From Ponticaulis sp. (lineage in GTDB: Bacteria; Pseudomonadota; Alphaproteobacteria; Caulobacterales; Hyphomonadaceae), in NCBI GenBank assembly GCA_002723155.1, contig PBNO01000003.1:110932-174931 (forward strand): a DNA stretch of 64,000 nucleotides. The letters are read 5' to 3'. The notes beneath the pieces were generated by a model. The model was not told where the DNA came from. It saw nothing but the letters and a program-made list of their open reading frames with translations, and ran no database searches. The translations under genes and the position numbers were made by a program. This document shows positions 8,485 through 16,762 of this stretch, one piece after another. The number at the start of each line of letters is the position of its first letter. Within the stretch, counting starts at the first letter, position 1.

Positions 8485-9277
8485 CAGCACAAAGGTAGAA
8501 TCCCGCTTTTCGCAAAGCACTCGGTCTGAACATTTTGAGGCGATGGTCCGCTATCTGGACGGCGTCGACCAGATTGAAGGCTGCCAGCAGTTCAGGCGGC
8601 TCGTTTCCGGCTTCATTGATGGTCATGAAATCCGAAATGTTCTGGAGATCGGATCGGGCACAGGCACACAATTGAACCAGCTTGCCAGAACCTATCCCGA
8701 GATAAGTTTCACCGGCCTTGATATCTCACCCCAGCTTGTAGAGCTGGCCACGCAGAGACACGGCGCAGGCAGCAATCTCGACTTCAGGCCGGGCCGCGGC
8801 GAAGCCCTCCCGTTTGAGAGCCGATTGTTTGACGCCATCATCTGTGAGCGCGTGCTGCAGCATTGCGATACCCCAGCCGATATTCTTTCAGAGATGCTTC
8901 GTGTCGCCAGAAAAGGTGCACATATCATTCTGTGCGAGCCCGACTGGACATCATTGAGTGTAGAACACCCGGACCACGCGACGACCCGACACATGCTGGA
9001 CGCCTATTGCTCGGCAATTCGCTCACCAGCCATCGGCGCGGATCTCGAAACTCTGCTTAAAGCCGCAGGTGTCCACTCAATTCAGCACCACGATATCCTA
9101 TGGCGCCTGCCGTATCCGGCGTCAGACAAAGTGCTTGGCCTGAACCGGATGGCAGAACTCGCCATCAATAGCGGCTTGGACGAAAGCGACGTTTCAAACT
9201 GGGCAGATACGTTCCGCAATGCAGAGGTCTCAGCTGCATTGCCGTTTCACGTCGCAATCGGCGAAGCCCCGCAGTAG
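8477..9277 (+). CDS. SAM-dependent class I methyltransferase
   Basis: This 266-aa protein has the SAM-binding motif I VLEIGSGTGTQL (residues ~54-65), motif II with the acidic end GLDIS, the motif IV-like FDAIICERVLQH and LRVARKGAHIILCEPDW after it. This matches the Methyltransf_11/25 type that acts on small molecules. The ATG inside the end of the ATP-grasp gene is chosen because it lies before MCDSTKVESRFSQ; a start at 8426 would give a 58-nt overlap. It is the last gene of the GNAT / ATP-grasp / methyltransferase cassette. The methyl acceptor is unknown. Confidence 0.85.
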   Translation: MCDSTKVESRFSQSTRSEHFEAMVRYLDGVDQIEGCQQFRRLVSGFIDGHEIRNVLEIGSGTGTQLNQLARTYPEISFTGLDISPQLVELATQRHGAGSNLDFRPGRGEALPFESRLFDAIICERVLQHCDTPADILSEMLRVARKGAHIILCEPDWTSLSVEHPDHATTRHMLDAYCSAIRSPAIGADLETLLKAAGVHSIQHHDILWRLPYPASDKVLGLNRMAELAINSGLDESDVSNWADTFRNAEVSAALPFHVAIGEAPQ

Positions 9278-9410
9278 CGCCCCACGAGCAAAGCGAATGC
9301 GCAGGTGCGCTAGCTTCAGCTGGCTACAGCACCGAGCGAATTGAGAAGCAGCCTTGAGCGCGACCCATCGCGAAAGCGGCACTAGCCGCGAGCGGGTGGT
9401 CAAACAATGA

Positions 9411-9459
9411 CAGCCCTGAGCGCGTTCTATGCGAACAGCGTTCGCGAGAACAAACAAAA
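9411..9459 (+). repeat. Dispersed ~50-bp repeat, copy 1 (intergenic)
   Basis: The sequence from CAGCCCTGAGCGCGTTCTAT to CAAACAAAA reappears at 28036-28086 with about 80% identity and a small internal gap. This copy sits in the 186-nt gap between the methyltransferase and prfC; the other lies inside a reading frame. The family was found by eye, so further copies could exist outside the window. Confidence 0.65.
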
Positions 9460-9463
9460 GTGC

Positions 9464-11071
9464 CTAAGCCAATCGCTCTTTCGTCGTAGTGAAGCGAAGG
9501 TCCGGATTGCGCTCCATCGTATAGTTCGCATCCCAGGCATCCTTGCCGAGATAGACAGGGTCGCCATCAAGGTCGGTACCGGACTGGGATTTGTTCTTAT
9601 CCATGAAGGCGTCGAGCTTGTCCTGCGGGCCGGAAATCCAGCGAGCGACATTGTAGGGCGCGGTCTCGAACTCAACTTCGAGGCCGTACTCTGCCTGCAC
9701 GCGCTCTTTCATGACTTCGAACTGGAGCGCACCCACCGCGCCGACAATCATGTCCGAGCCGATCTGCGGACGGAACAGCTGGGTCACGCCTTCTTCAGCC
9801 AGAGACTCAAGCGCCTTTTTGAGGTGCTTCTGCTTCATCGGGTCTTTCACCCGCGCACGACGCAAAAGCTCCGGCGCGAAGTTTGGAATGCCCGCGAATT
9901 TCACATCGCCGCTTTCAGAGAGCGCATCACCCACGCGCAGCGCGCCATGGTTTGGAATACCGATCACATCGCCCGGAAAGGCTTCGTCAGCGATCTCGCG
10001 GTCCTGCGCGAGGAACATCATCGGATTGTGCACATTGAGCAGCTTGCCGGATGAGGTTTTCAGCTTCATGCCGCGCTTAAACTCGCCGGACGAGATACGG
10101 AAAAAGCCCACACGGTCGCGGTGGTTCGGGTCCATATTCGCCTGAATTTTGAAGATGAAGCCGGTGACCTGTTTATCATCGCGCACGATGATCTTTTCCT
10201 GCCCCTTCACCTCGGCCTTTTGCGGACGCGGCGGCGGTGCAAACTCGCCAATCGTAGAGAGAAGCTCGTGAACGCCGAAATGGCGAAGCGCCGAGCCGAA
10301 CACGACCGGCGTCATATGGCCTTCAAGGTAAGACTGGTGATCGAACTCCGGCAGGCCGTCCTGCGCAAGCTCGGCTGTCAGTTCCAGCTCTTCCAGAACG
10401 CTTTCATCCACACGGTCCGCCAGTGAGTTGGAGCCGTCCATTTTAATGCGCTCGGCGCGTTCCGGATGCTCTTTCGCGTCCGCTGCGAGCTTTTTGAACA
10501 GGCAGAACTCACCCGTGCGCAGATCCTTCATGCCCGCAAAGCGGTTACCGGACGCGGCAGGCCAATAAAGTGGCGACACATCAAGCGCCAGCTTCTCATG
10601 AACCTCTTCCAGAATATCAAACGGATCCTGCGCCTCGCGGTCCATCTTGTTCACGAAAGTGATGATCGGAATGTCGCGCATACGGCAGACTTCAAACAGC
10701 TTCAGCGTCTGAGGCTCGATACCCTTCGCGGCGTCGAGTACCATGATTGCAGAGTCCGCTGCCGTGAGCGTACGATACGTATCCTCGGAGAAGTCTTCGT
10801 GGCCCGGCGTATCGAGCAGGTTGAACATCTTATTGTCATGCTCGAACGTCATGACAGAGGCTGAAACCGAGATACCGCGGTCGCGCTCGATCTTCATCCA
10901 GTCAGAGCTTGTGCGGCGACGTTCACCACGCGCAGCCACCTGCCCCGCCAGACGGATCGCACCGCCTGCCAGCAGCAGGTTCTCCGTCAGCGTGGTCTTA
11001 CCGGCGTCCGGGTGGGAAATGATAGCGAAGGTGCGCCGGCGTTCGGCTTCTTGCGAAAGGGATAAACTCAT
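9464..11071 (-). CDS. prfC: Peptide chain release factor 3
   Basis: This 535-aa translational GTPase recycles RF1/RF2 from the ribosome after peptide release. Visible motifs are G1 SHPDAGKTT, G2 region DRGISVSAS, G3 DTPGHEDF and G4 NKMD. The RF3-specific sequence TSSDWMKIERDRGIS separates it from EF-G and TypA. Length and end-to-end pattern match the family. No clear Shine-Dalgarno precedes the ATG, but MSLSLSQEAERRRTFAIISH is the expected N-terminus. It is a single-gene unit, divergent from the deoxyhypusine-synthase-like gene. Confidence 0.96.
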   Translation of the reverse strand: MSLSLSQEAERRRTFAIISHPDAGKTTLTENLLLAGGAIRLAGQVAARGERRRTSSDWMKIERDRGISVSASVMTFEHDNKMFNLLDTPGHEDFSEDTYRTLTAADSAIMVLDAAKGIEPQTLKLFEVCRMRDIPIITFVNKMDREAQDPFDILEEVHEKLALDVSPLYWPAASGNRFAGMKDLRTGEFCLFKKLAADAKEHPERAERIKMDGSNSLADRVDESVLEELELTAELAQDGLPEFDHQSYLEGHMTPVVFGSALRHFGVHELLSTIGEFAPPPRPQKAEVKGQEKIIVRDDKQVTGFIFKIQANMDPNHRDRVGFFRISSGEFKRGMKLKTSSGKLLNVHNPMMFLAQDREIADEAFPGDVIGIPNHGALRVGDALSESGDVKFAGIPNFAPELLRRARVKDPMKQKHLKKALESLAEEGVTQLFRPQIGSDMIVGAVGALQFEVMKERVQAEYGLEVEFETAPYNVARWISGPQDKLDAFMDKNKSQSGTDLDGDPVYLGKDAWDANYTMERNPDLRFTTTKERLA

Positions 11072-11222
11072 GCGCGCGATTTAGTTGGGATTGGGCGAAT
11101 TGTCGAGCGCGTGTGATATTTCCACTTGATGAAAATCAAAACTCGAGTATGTGAGCGCACCGGATTTCAGATGGTCAGACAATGCCTCCCTTCCGGCCCA
11201 CCTGACAATAAGGAATCCCGCA

Positions 11223-12275
11223 ATGTCTGATACCATTGACCGTCAGCGCAAAGCTGAACTTCTCGACAGTCCTGTCGAGCATATCGACATCACTGAATTT
11301 GATGGCCGCCAGCTGATCGAAGCCTGGAGCAAGATGAGCTTTTCATCCCGCGATGCAGCGCGCGCGGCGAAAATTCTCAACATGATGCTGGAAGACGAAT
11401 CCTGCTCGACCATGCTCACCCTTGCCGGCTCTACGTCTGCGGGCGGCTGCATGCATGTCTGGCGAGATATGGTCGCCAACAACATGATCGACTCAATCGT
11501 CTCTACAGGTGCGTCCATCATCGACATGGATTTCTTTGAAGCACTCGGCTTCAAACACTATCGCGCGCCGGAAATTCCGGACGACCGCATTCTGCGCGAT
11601 CTCTATATCGACCGCATTTACGACACGTACATTGACGAAGAAGAGCTTCAGGCCTGCGACCACATCATCAAGGACATCGCAGACAGCCTCGAGCCGCGCC
11701 CGTATTCCTCCCGTGAGTTCATCTACGAGATCGGCAAATGGCTGGCGGCTGGCAATGCCAAGAAAGAAGGCTCTCTCATCCAGACCTGTTACGAAGAAGG
11801 CGTGCCAATCTTCGTGCCAGCTTTCTCTGACTGCTCTGCAGGCTTTGGCCTCGTAAAGCACCAGGTTGATCGCATGAAAGAGGGCAAGCCTTACATGACG
11901 ATCGACTCTGTCGCGGACTTCCGTGAGCTGACCGAAGTGAAGATCAAAGCGGGCCGCACAGGTCTGTTCATGATTGGTGGAGGCGTACCGAAGAACTTCG
12001 CGCAGGACACTGTCGTCTGCGCGGAAATCCTCGGTGAAGACGCTGAAATGCACGCTTACGCGGTGCAGATCACCGTAGCTGACGTGCGCGATGGCGCGTG
12101 CTCTTCTTCTACGCTGAAAGAAGCCTGCTCATGGGGCAAGGTCGACGTCGCGCTGGAGCAGATGGTGTTCGCAGAAGCTGGCACAGTTGCGCCGGTTATC
12201 GTCTCTGACGCTTACCATCGCGGCCACTGGAAAACCCGCCAGAAGCGTCGCTGGGCCGACCTTTTCCAGAAATAG
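11223..12275 (+). CDS. Deoxyhypusine synthase-like protein
   Basis: This 350-aa member of the deoxyhypusine synthase family has an NAD-binding core with LTLAGSTSAGG, STGASIIDMDFFEALG, PAFSDCSAGFG and FMIGGGVPKNFAQD. SWGK (residues 303-306) carries the lysine that forms the enzyme-substrate imine in the eukaryotic enzyme. Bacteria lack eIF5A, so such proteins are thought to transfer the aminobutyl group of spermidine or putrescine to another amine, for example making homospermidine-type polyamines; the exact product here is inference. The ATG at 11223 has AAGGA 8 nt upstream; an upstream start at 11151 would add an unconserved leader. A G/C-rich hairpin overlaps the following intergenic region (12287-12313). 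Confidence 0.88.
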   Translation: MSDTIDRQRKAELLDSPVEHIDITEFDGRQLIEAWSKMSFSSRDAARAAKILNMMLEDESCSTMLTLAGSTSAGGCMHVWRDMVANNMIDSIVSTGASIIDMDFFEALGFKHYRAPEIPDDRILRDLYIDRIYDTYIDEEELQACDHIIKDIADSLEPRPYSSREFIYEIGKWLAAGNAKKEGSLIQTCYEEGVPIFVPAFSDCSAGFGLVKHQVDRMKEGKPYMTIDSVADFRELTEVKIKAGRTGLFMIGGGVPKNFAQDTVVCAEILGEDAEMHAYAVQITVADVRDGACSSSTLKEACSWGKVDVALEQMVFAEAGTVAPVIVSDAYHRGHWKTRQKRRWADLFQK

Positions 12276-12312
12276 ATAGATAGATCGGGCGGGCGCTTTA
12301 ATAGCGCCTGCC

Positions 12313-13092
12313 CTATTCTGCCGGTGCAAACTGGCCTGCAGGCGCAGACACCATGCGCAGACGATGCATCAGAAACAGAGCGAGCGTCAGGCTCAGCATA
12401 ACTTCTGAATACTCCTCAAAGGACTCGTGCTGAAGCAACACAGCCGTGGAAAGCGTCAGCACCATGCCGAAACGGGCAACACCCAGCCAGTCTGTGAAGG
12501 CTGCAATCTCTCCGATCACAGGCATATCAGCCCGCGCAGACAGCCAGCGGCGTGCCCCGCCGAGCACGGAGGCCGCGCACATCGCAATCAGCGCAAAACC
12601 GGCCACCGCATAGATCGGATCATAAAGGCGCGGGTTCACCAGATTATGGATGTTGGTTTCCTGCTGCAGATTCACCTCAGCGAGCGCTTCAGGCGTCTCC
12701 CAATGGAAAATCCACTGCCCCCAGCTCAGCTCCTCGCCTGCGATCAGAAAACACGCTGCACCAAGGCCGATATAGGCAAAGCGCATCATGGTCTGGTCTG
12801 CACGTGCGATCAGGAATGACAGGCCACACGCCATCAGAAAGAACAGAACCGTCCCATACTCGATCGGCCCGGCATCGGTCTCCTCGGTACTGAACAGCCA
12901 TGCCAGCTCTAGCGAGCCCCGCGCATGAAGCGCGCTCAACACGGCCAGCACAGCAATCGGCGCACCGGCGATGATGAAGATGCTGAGCCGGTCGACAGAT
13001 GTCGCCTCCAGCCCGCGCGGAAAGATGAACCGTATCGAAATGATGGCCGCGAAAGCCGCAGCGATACAAAATAGAACAGTCTGAAATAACAT
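12313..13092 (-). CDS. Conserved polytopic membrane protein with EELSWGQ motif
   Basis: This 259-aa protein has about seven transmembrane helices. A loop carries GEELSWGQWIFHWETPE and then LQQETNIHNLVN, a pattern I recognise from a widespread uncharacterised inner-membrane family in which this Glu/Trp/His-rich segment is invariant. The clustered Glu, Gln, His and Asn could bind a metal or polar substrate, but that is inference. The ATG at 13092 is preferred; the longer frame starts with TTG. It is convergent with the deoxyhypusine-synthase-like gene, with 37 nt between them. Confidence 0.7.
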   Translation of the reverse strand: MLFQTVLFCIAAAFAAIISIRFIFPRGLEATSVDRLSIFIIAGAPIAVLAVLSALHARGSLELAWLFSTEETDAGPIEYGTVLFFLMACGLSFLIARADQTMMRFAYIGLGAACFLIAGEELSWGQWIFHWETPEALAEVNLQQETNIHNLVNPRLYDPIYAVAGFALIAMCAASVLGGARRWLSARADMPVIGEIAAFTDWLGVARFGMVLTLSTAVLLQHESFEEYSEVMLSLTLALFLMHRLRMVSAPAGQFAPAE

Positions 13093-13189
13093 TGGCGTCT
13101 CAAAAGTCAGTTTTGTGACGCTCTGCAATTTAAGGGCCGATATCAGGACTCCGCCGCAGGTCAGCCCCTCCGCATCCGGAGTTTATGCC

Positions 13190-13567
13190 TCAAATCCTGA
13201 TGCCGCGCTTTTCCAGCTTCTTCTCGATGAGACGCATATTCCGGCGATGGCTTTTAAAGCCGAAGTCGAGAAAGTCACCGAGCAGCGGCACAAGGCCGAT
13301 CACAAAGTCGAGCCCAAGATTGCCGATCATCTGCATGCGCGTGCCCCAGCCCATGCCGAGCTTGTTGGCGAGGCTGACATGATAGGCGCCCATCGCCGTG
13401 GTAAAAGCATCACCCACGCCCGGGATAAGGCCAATAATACCATCCAGCCCCACGCCGAAACCGGCAATCTGGAACTGGTCATCCAGCAGCCGCGCCAGTG
13501 CGCGCGCCTGTTGCAGCGCCTGTTCCTGTTCGGGTGTCAGCATCTCTTCGGGGCCAAGAATTTCCAT
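13190..13567 (-). CDS. DUF4112 family membrane protein
   Basis: This 125-aa protein has the two family signatures GLDGIIGLIPGVGDAFTTAM and FVIGLVPLLGDFLDFGFKSH, each a GLxPxxGD hairpin-like membrane segment, ending in a basic tail. Those repeated G-x-P-G-x-GD blocks define DUF4112. Function is unknown. It is a single gene on the minus strand. Confidence 0.85.
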   Translation of the reverse strand: MEILGPEEMLTPEQEQALQQARALARLLDDQFQIAGFGVGLDGIIGLIPGVGDAFTTAMGAYHVSLANKLGMGWGTRMQMIGNLGLDFVIGLVPLLGDFLDFGFKSHRRNMRLIEKKLEKRGIRI

Positions 13568-13686
13568 GTTTGGGACTCTATCCAGTGATTATGGCATTCT
13601 AACGCTGGAAACCGGTTCAAGGTTGCGACGTTATTCAGCTTGAATTCTTATGGCATGGATCAGGGCTGCGATAGCCAGGGGAAGAA

Positions 13687-14718
13687 ATGAGTACACATCA
13701 CCAACCGGCATCCATCCTGCGCATTATAGCCAAAGTGCTTCTGCATATCGTGTTCGTCATCGCGGCCTTCATCATGGCTGGTGGCATTTATTTCTGGATT
13801 GGCTGGCCGGTTCCTGCACGCGAAATTGCAGGTATAGCTGTCTTCCCCGCTGCTTTACTGCTCTGGTTCTGGCCGGGTAAATCCAGACTTATACGGCGTA
13901 TCGGGCTGAGCCTGATCATGATCGCCTTCTTCGCAGTTTATTACACCAAGCCTCCAGCCCCGCAGGACTGGGTGCCCCTGCATGAGCGGCGCGCTTCGGC
14001 CGTGTTTGAAGGCGATAGCGTCACCATCCATAACTTCCGTGATGCCGAACATCATTCAGATGCGCCTGTTGAGGTTCACTGGCGCGATCAGAGCTTTGAT
14101 CTGTCGCAGGTCGAAACCGCTGAGCTGATCATCCAGCCTTTCGGAGACGGTCCGTTCCTCACCCACATTTTCATCACCTTCGGATTTGAAAACGGCGAGC
14201 AACTGGCCGTGTCGGTTGAAGCAAGGCGCGTCAGCTGGGACCGGTTCCAGCCGCTTGGCGGCTTCTTCCGCAACTTCGAGACCTATCCCGTTTTTGGCAC
14301 GGAGCGTGACCTCATAGGCAAGCGTCTTGCGCATGTGCCGCCAGAGGAGATGTATTTCTATCCGCTGCAGCTGACACCGGACGAAGTCCGCTCGGTGCTG
14401 GAAGACCTGCTGCGCTTTTCCACCGACTTATTCGAAACGCCGGACTTTTACGACACGCTGGAAGAGAGCTGCTTTACCGGTCTTGTGAACCAGTCCCGCG
14501 AGCTGAAATCGCGTATTCCGTCATGGGATATCCGCCGCTGGATACCGGGCTATGCCCTGCCGCTTATGCGCGATCACGGGCTGATCAGTGATGAACTACC
14601 GCGGGAAGAACAACAAATGCGGGCCCATCTTCCAAATGATGTCCCGCATCCGTTCAGCTTCGAAACAGACAGGGATTTCAGTCTCTATCTGCGTGAGCAA
14701 TTAGGCGAAGAGGCGTGA
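13687..14718 (+). CDS. DUF4105 (Lnb N-terminal domain-like) membrane protein
   Basis: This 343-aa protein has three N-terminal transmembrane helices (residues ~12-32, 42-60, 68-86) followed by a large periplasmic domain. The domain begins with DWVPLHERRASAVFEGDSVTIHNFRD, and ITFGFENGEQLAVSVEARR, GGFFRNFETYPVFGTERD and TLEESCFTG follow. That order is the DUF4105 signature. Members of this family have been linked to lipoprotein N-acylation (Lnb) in Bacteroidota; whether this alphaproteobacterial protein does the same is inference, since such organisms normally use Lnt. The His of LTHIFITF and the Cys of EESC are candidate functional residues. A hairpin overlaps its stop codon. Confidence 0.75.
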   Translation: MSTHHQPASILRIIAKVLLHIVFVIAAFIMAGGIYFWIGWPVPAREIAGIAVFPAALLLWFWPGKSRLIRRIGLSLIMIAFFAVYYTKPPAPQDWVPLHERRASAVFEGDSVTIHNFRDAEHHSDAPVEVHWRDQSFDLSQVETAELIIQPFGDGPFLTHIFITFGFENGEQLAVSVEARRVSWDRFQPLGGFFRNFETYPVFGTERDLIGKRLAHVPPEEMYFYPLQLTPDEVRSVLEDLLRFSTDLFETPDFYDTLEESCFTGLVNQSRELKSRIPSWDIRRWIPGYALPLMRDHGLISDELPREEQQMRAHLPNDVPHPFSFETDRDFSLYLREQLGEEA

Positions 14719-14735
14719 GCGAAAGCCCACGCCTC
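14710..14735. terminator. Hairpin between convergent genes
   Basis: GAGGCGTG and CACGCCTC form an 8-bp stem with a 10-nt loop that overlaps the stop codon of the DUF4105 gene and lies 9 nt from the nhaA stop. No T-run follows directly, so its efficiency as an intrinsic terminator is uncertain. Confidence 0.55.
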
Positions 14736-14743
14736 CTTCGGGT

Positions 14744-15943
14744 TTAGGCTGGCACCGCCTCACGGTCTCGCGCAGAGGAGCGCGTACTTGCCAGCAGGAT
14801 AGCCACACCGGCCAGAGCAGACAGGGTTGAGCCCATCAGTACACCAAGCCTGATCTCGTTCATCGCTGCTGCATCCGAGAAGGCGAGCGTGCCGATAAAG
14901 AGCGACATGGTGAAGCCGACACCCGTCAGGCAGGCTAGGCCATATAGATGCGCCCAGTTCACGCCATCCGGCAGGCGCGCGATGCCCATCTTCACAGCGA
15001 TCAAGCTAAGGCCGAACACGCCCACCTGCTTACCGATGAAAAGACCAGCGGCCACACCAAGTGTCAGCGGCGCCATCAGCGTTTCCATCGTCAGGCCCGA
15101 AAGCGATACACCGGCATTCGCGAAGGCAAACAGAGGCACAATCGCAAACGCAACCCATGGGTGGAGGCCATGCTCCAGACGTTTCAGCGGCGATGGTTCG
15201 CTCTCATTACGGCCGTAAATCGGAACAGCCAGAGCCGTGATCACACCGGCAAGCGTCGCGTGGACACCGGATTTAAGCACGCACACCCACATGAAAACAC
15301 CGATCAGCACATATGGCGCTATGCGTTTCACACCGAGCCGGTTCAGCGTAATCAGGCCTGCCAGACCTACGCCTGCCAGCATGAGCGCTTCAACGGAGAG
15401 ATTGCTCGTATAGAAGAGCGCGATGATGATAATGGCGCCAAGGTCATCAATGATCGCCACCGCCAGAAGCAGAACCTTCAGCGCAACCGGCACACGGCTT
15501 CCCATCAGGGCGAGAATGCCAAGCGCGAACGCAATGTCAGTTGCCGCCGGAATAGCCCAGCCATTCAGGTTTTCAGGGCTGCCTGCATTGATGCCGAGGA
15601 ACACAAGCGCGGGCACAAGCATGCCGCCTACGGCCGCGAACAGCGGCAATACAATCTTGTCTCGTGAAGAAAGCTGCCCCTGTAAAACCTCGCGCTTGAT
15701 CTCCAGACCAACGAGGAAAAAGAACACCGCCATCAGGCCGTCATTGATCCAGAGGATAAGCGGCTTATCGATCTCAAGAGCCCCCACAGTTATGGCAACG
15801 GGTACATCCAGAAATGCGGAATACAGGCTGGCAATCGCGCTGTTATTGATGAGAACGGCGAAGACTGTCGCGAGAATGAGGAGCAAGCCGGCTGAGGGCG
15901 CCCACTCGAAGAATTCAACAGCACGTCTGAATATGCGTGTCAT
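14744..15943 (-). CDS. nhaA: Na+/H+ antiporter NhaA
   Basis: This 399-aa, 12-helix electrogenic sodium/proton antiporter contains AIIDDLGAIIIIA (the adjacent transport aspartates of E. coli NhaA Asp163/164), PAATDIAFALGILA (with Asp133-type residue) and LMAVFFFLVGLEIKREVLQGQL at the N-terminal half. The gene confers Na+ and alkaline-pH tolerance in the inner membrane. AAGGAAGG lies just before the ATG. Its leader contains two hairpins, the second followed by a T-rich run only 17 nt before the start, so expression may be attenuated. With the Mrp-like operon and KefB/C this is one of three cation/proton antiporter systems in the window. Confidence 0.96.
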   Translation of the reverse strand: MTRIFRRAVEFFEWAPSAGLLLILATVFAVLINNSAIASLYSAFLDVPVAITVGALEIDKPLILWINDGLMAVFFFLVGLEIKREVLQGQLSSRDKIVLPLFAAVGGMLVPALVFLGINAGSPENLNGWAIPAATDIAFALGILALMGSRVPVALKVLLLAVAIIDDLGAIIIIALFYTSNLSVEALMLAGVGLAGLITLNRLGVKRIAPYVLIGVFMWVCVLKSGVHATLAGVITALAVPIYGRNESEPSPLKRLEHGLHPWVAFAIVPLFAFANAGVSLSGLTMETLMAPLTLGVAAGLFIGKQVGVFGLSLIAVKMGIARLPDGVNWAHLYGLACLTGVGFTMSLFIGTLAFSDAAAMNEIRLGVLMGSTLSALAGVAILLASTRSSARDREAVPA

Positions 15944-15959
15944 AAGGGTCCTTCCTTGG

Positions 15960-16038
15960 AAAAAGAACTGCGAGACCGGGGACTCAGTCTCGCAGAGTTG
16001 GGGTGGAGGTTAGCTATGAGGGCGGATGGGCGTCCGCC
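15960..16038 (-). promoter_or_regulatory. Two-hairpin leader with T-run before nhaA
   Basis: On the minus strand a hairpin GGCGGA/TCCGCC (16021-16038) is followed by a perfect 9-bp stem CTGCGAGAC/GTCTCGCAG with a 10-nt loop (15968-15995) and TTCTTTTT. This has the form of a Rho-independent terminator. It could simply end the upstream secreted-protein gene, but it ends 17 nt before the nhaA ATG, immediately upstream of the nhaA Shine-Dalgarno, so it may also act as an attenuator or a cis-regulatory RNA of the nhaA-associated motif kind. Confidence 0.6.
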
Positions 16039-16047
16039 TCAGCTGCT

Positions 16048-16665
16048 TCAGCTGCCCGCATACGGCAGAGAAGAGTGGTGGAGGACGATGCGCATCAGGC
16101 CTTCGCTGTCGCGCACATAGCCGAATGAGAATTCGACCTTTGTTTCCTCCGTTTCACCGACCGGGGTGAAATAGTAATTACCCATGGCAAGGGCGCTGTC
16201 GCCGAGCGTTATGATCTGCTGTTCGCCGAAGCGGACATTGGACCAGGGGCGGATGGCAAAGCCTGAATCTTCGTCGATGTCACCGCCGACAAAATACGAG
16301 AGCGCGCCATCAAATTCGGGGCGGAACTGCTCCTCTGCAGCCAGTGTCGGCTTGAAGAGGACTTCCAGCTGATCATAGGCATAGAGCGAACGGATCATGT
16401 TCGACGCGACGGCGTCATAGTCTTCGCCGTTCTGAAAAGCCGCGCCGATGCGAACAATCCCTTCACCCCAGACACGCTGGGCGTCCAGTACGTCCTGCTC
16501 GGTAATGCTCGCCGACTGCTCAGCCGCCGTCGTCGCATATGCTGGCGCGGCTACGGAGAGCGGTGCCATGATGGCAGCAGCGGCTCCAGCCTTGAACCAG
16601 CGACCTGATGCGGCGCTCTTCTGGCGGACTTTCTTACGGCGGATAATGTCTCTTGTACGTCTCAT
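16048..16665 (-). CDS. Secreted NTF2/SnoaL-like protein
   Basis: This 205-aa protein has a long basic N-region, a hydrophobic signal core and an AYAT cleavage area (residues ~1-52). The mature domain includes ITEQDVLDAQRVWGEGIVRIG, YDQLEVLFKPTLAAEEQFRP, SYFVGGDIDEDSGFAIRPW and MGNYYFTP, ending in LRI-type VLHHSSLPYAGS. I recognise this pattern from exported proteins with an NTF2-like fold; some databases label relatives as phosphoribosyl-AMP cyclohydrolase, for which I see no motif. AGGAG lies before the chosen ATG; the upstream 92 codons are not credible. It is divergent from the LysR gene and upstream of nhaA. Confidence 0.7.
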   Translation of the reverse strand: MRRTRDIIRRKKVRQKSAASGRWFKAGAAAAIMAPLSVAAPAYATTAAEQSASITEQDVLDAQRVWGEGIVRIGAAFQNGEDYDAVASNMIRSLYAYDQLEVLFKPTLAAEEQFRPEFDGALSYFVGGDIDEDSGFAIRPWSNVRFGEQQIITLGDSALAMGNYYFTPVGETEETKVEFSFGYVRDSEGLMRIVLHHSSLPYAGS

Positions 16666-16734
16666 GTTTCGCTCCTGTTTTTGCTTACAGAAGTGAAATG
16701 GATTGCGCCCTTCCATTCTTCCAATATAATTAAA

Positions 16735-16747
16735 ATTGAATTTCAAT
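16735..16747. promoter_or_regulatory. Palindrome in LysR divergent promoter
   Basis: ATTGAA-T-TTCAAT is a perfect 13-nt inverted repeat 15 nt before the LysR start, in the intergenic region shared with the divergent secreted-protein gene. It has the T-N11-A layout expected of LysR-type sites, so self-binding is plausible. Confidence 0.5.
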
Positions 16748-16762
16748 CGGAAAAATCGATAG

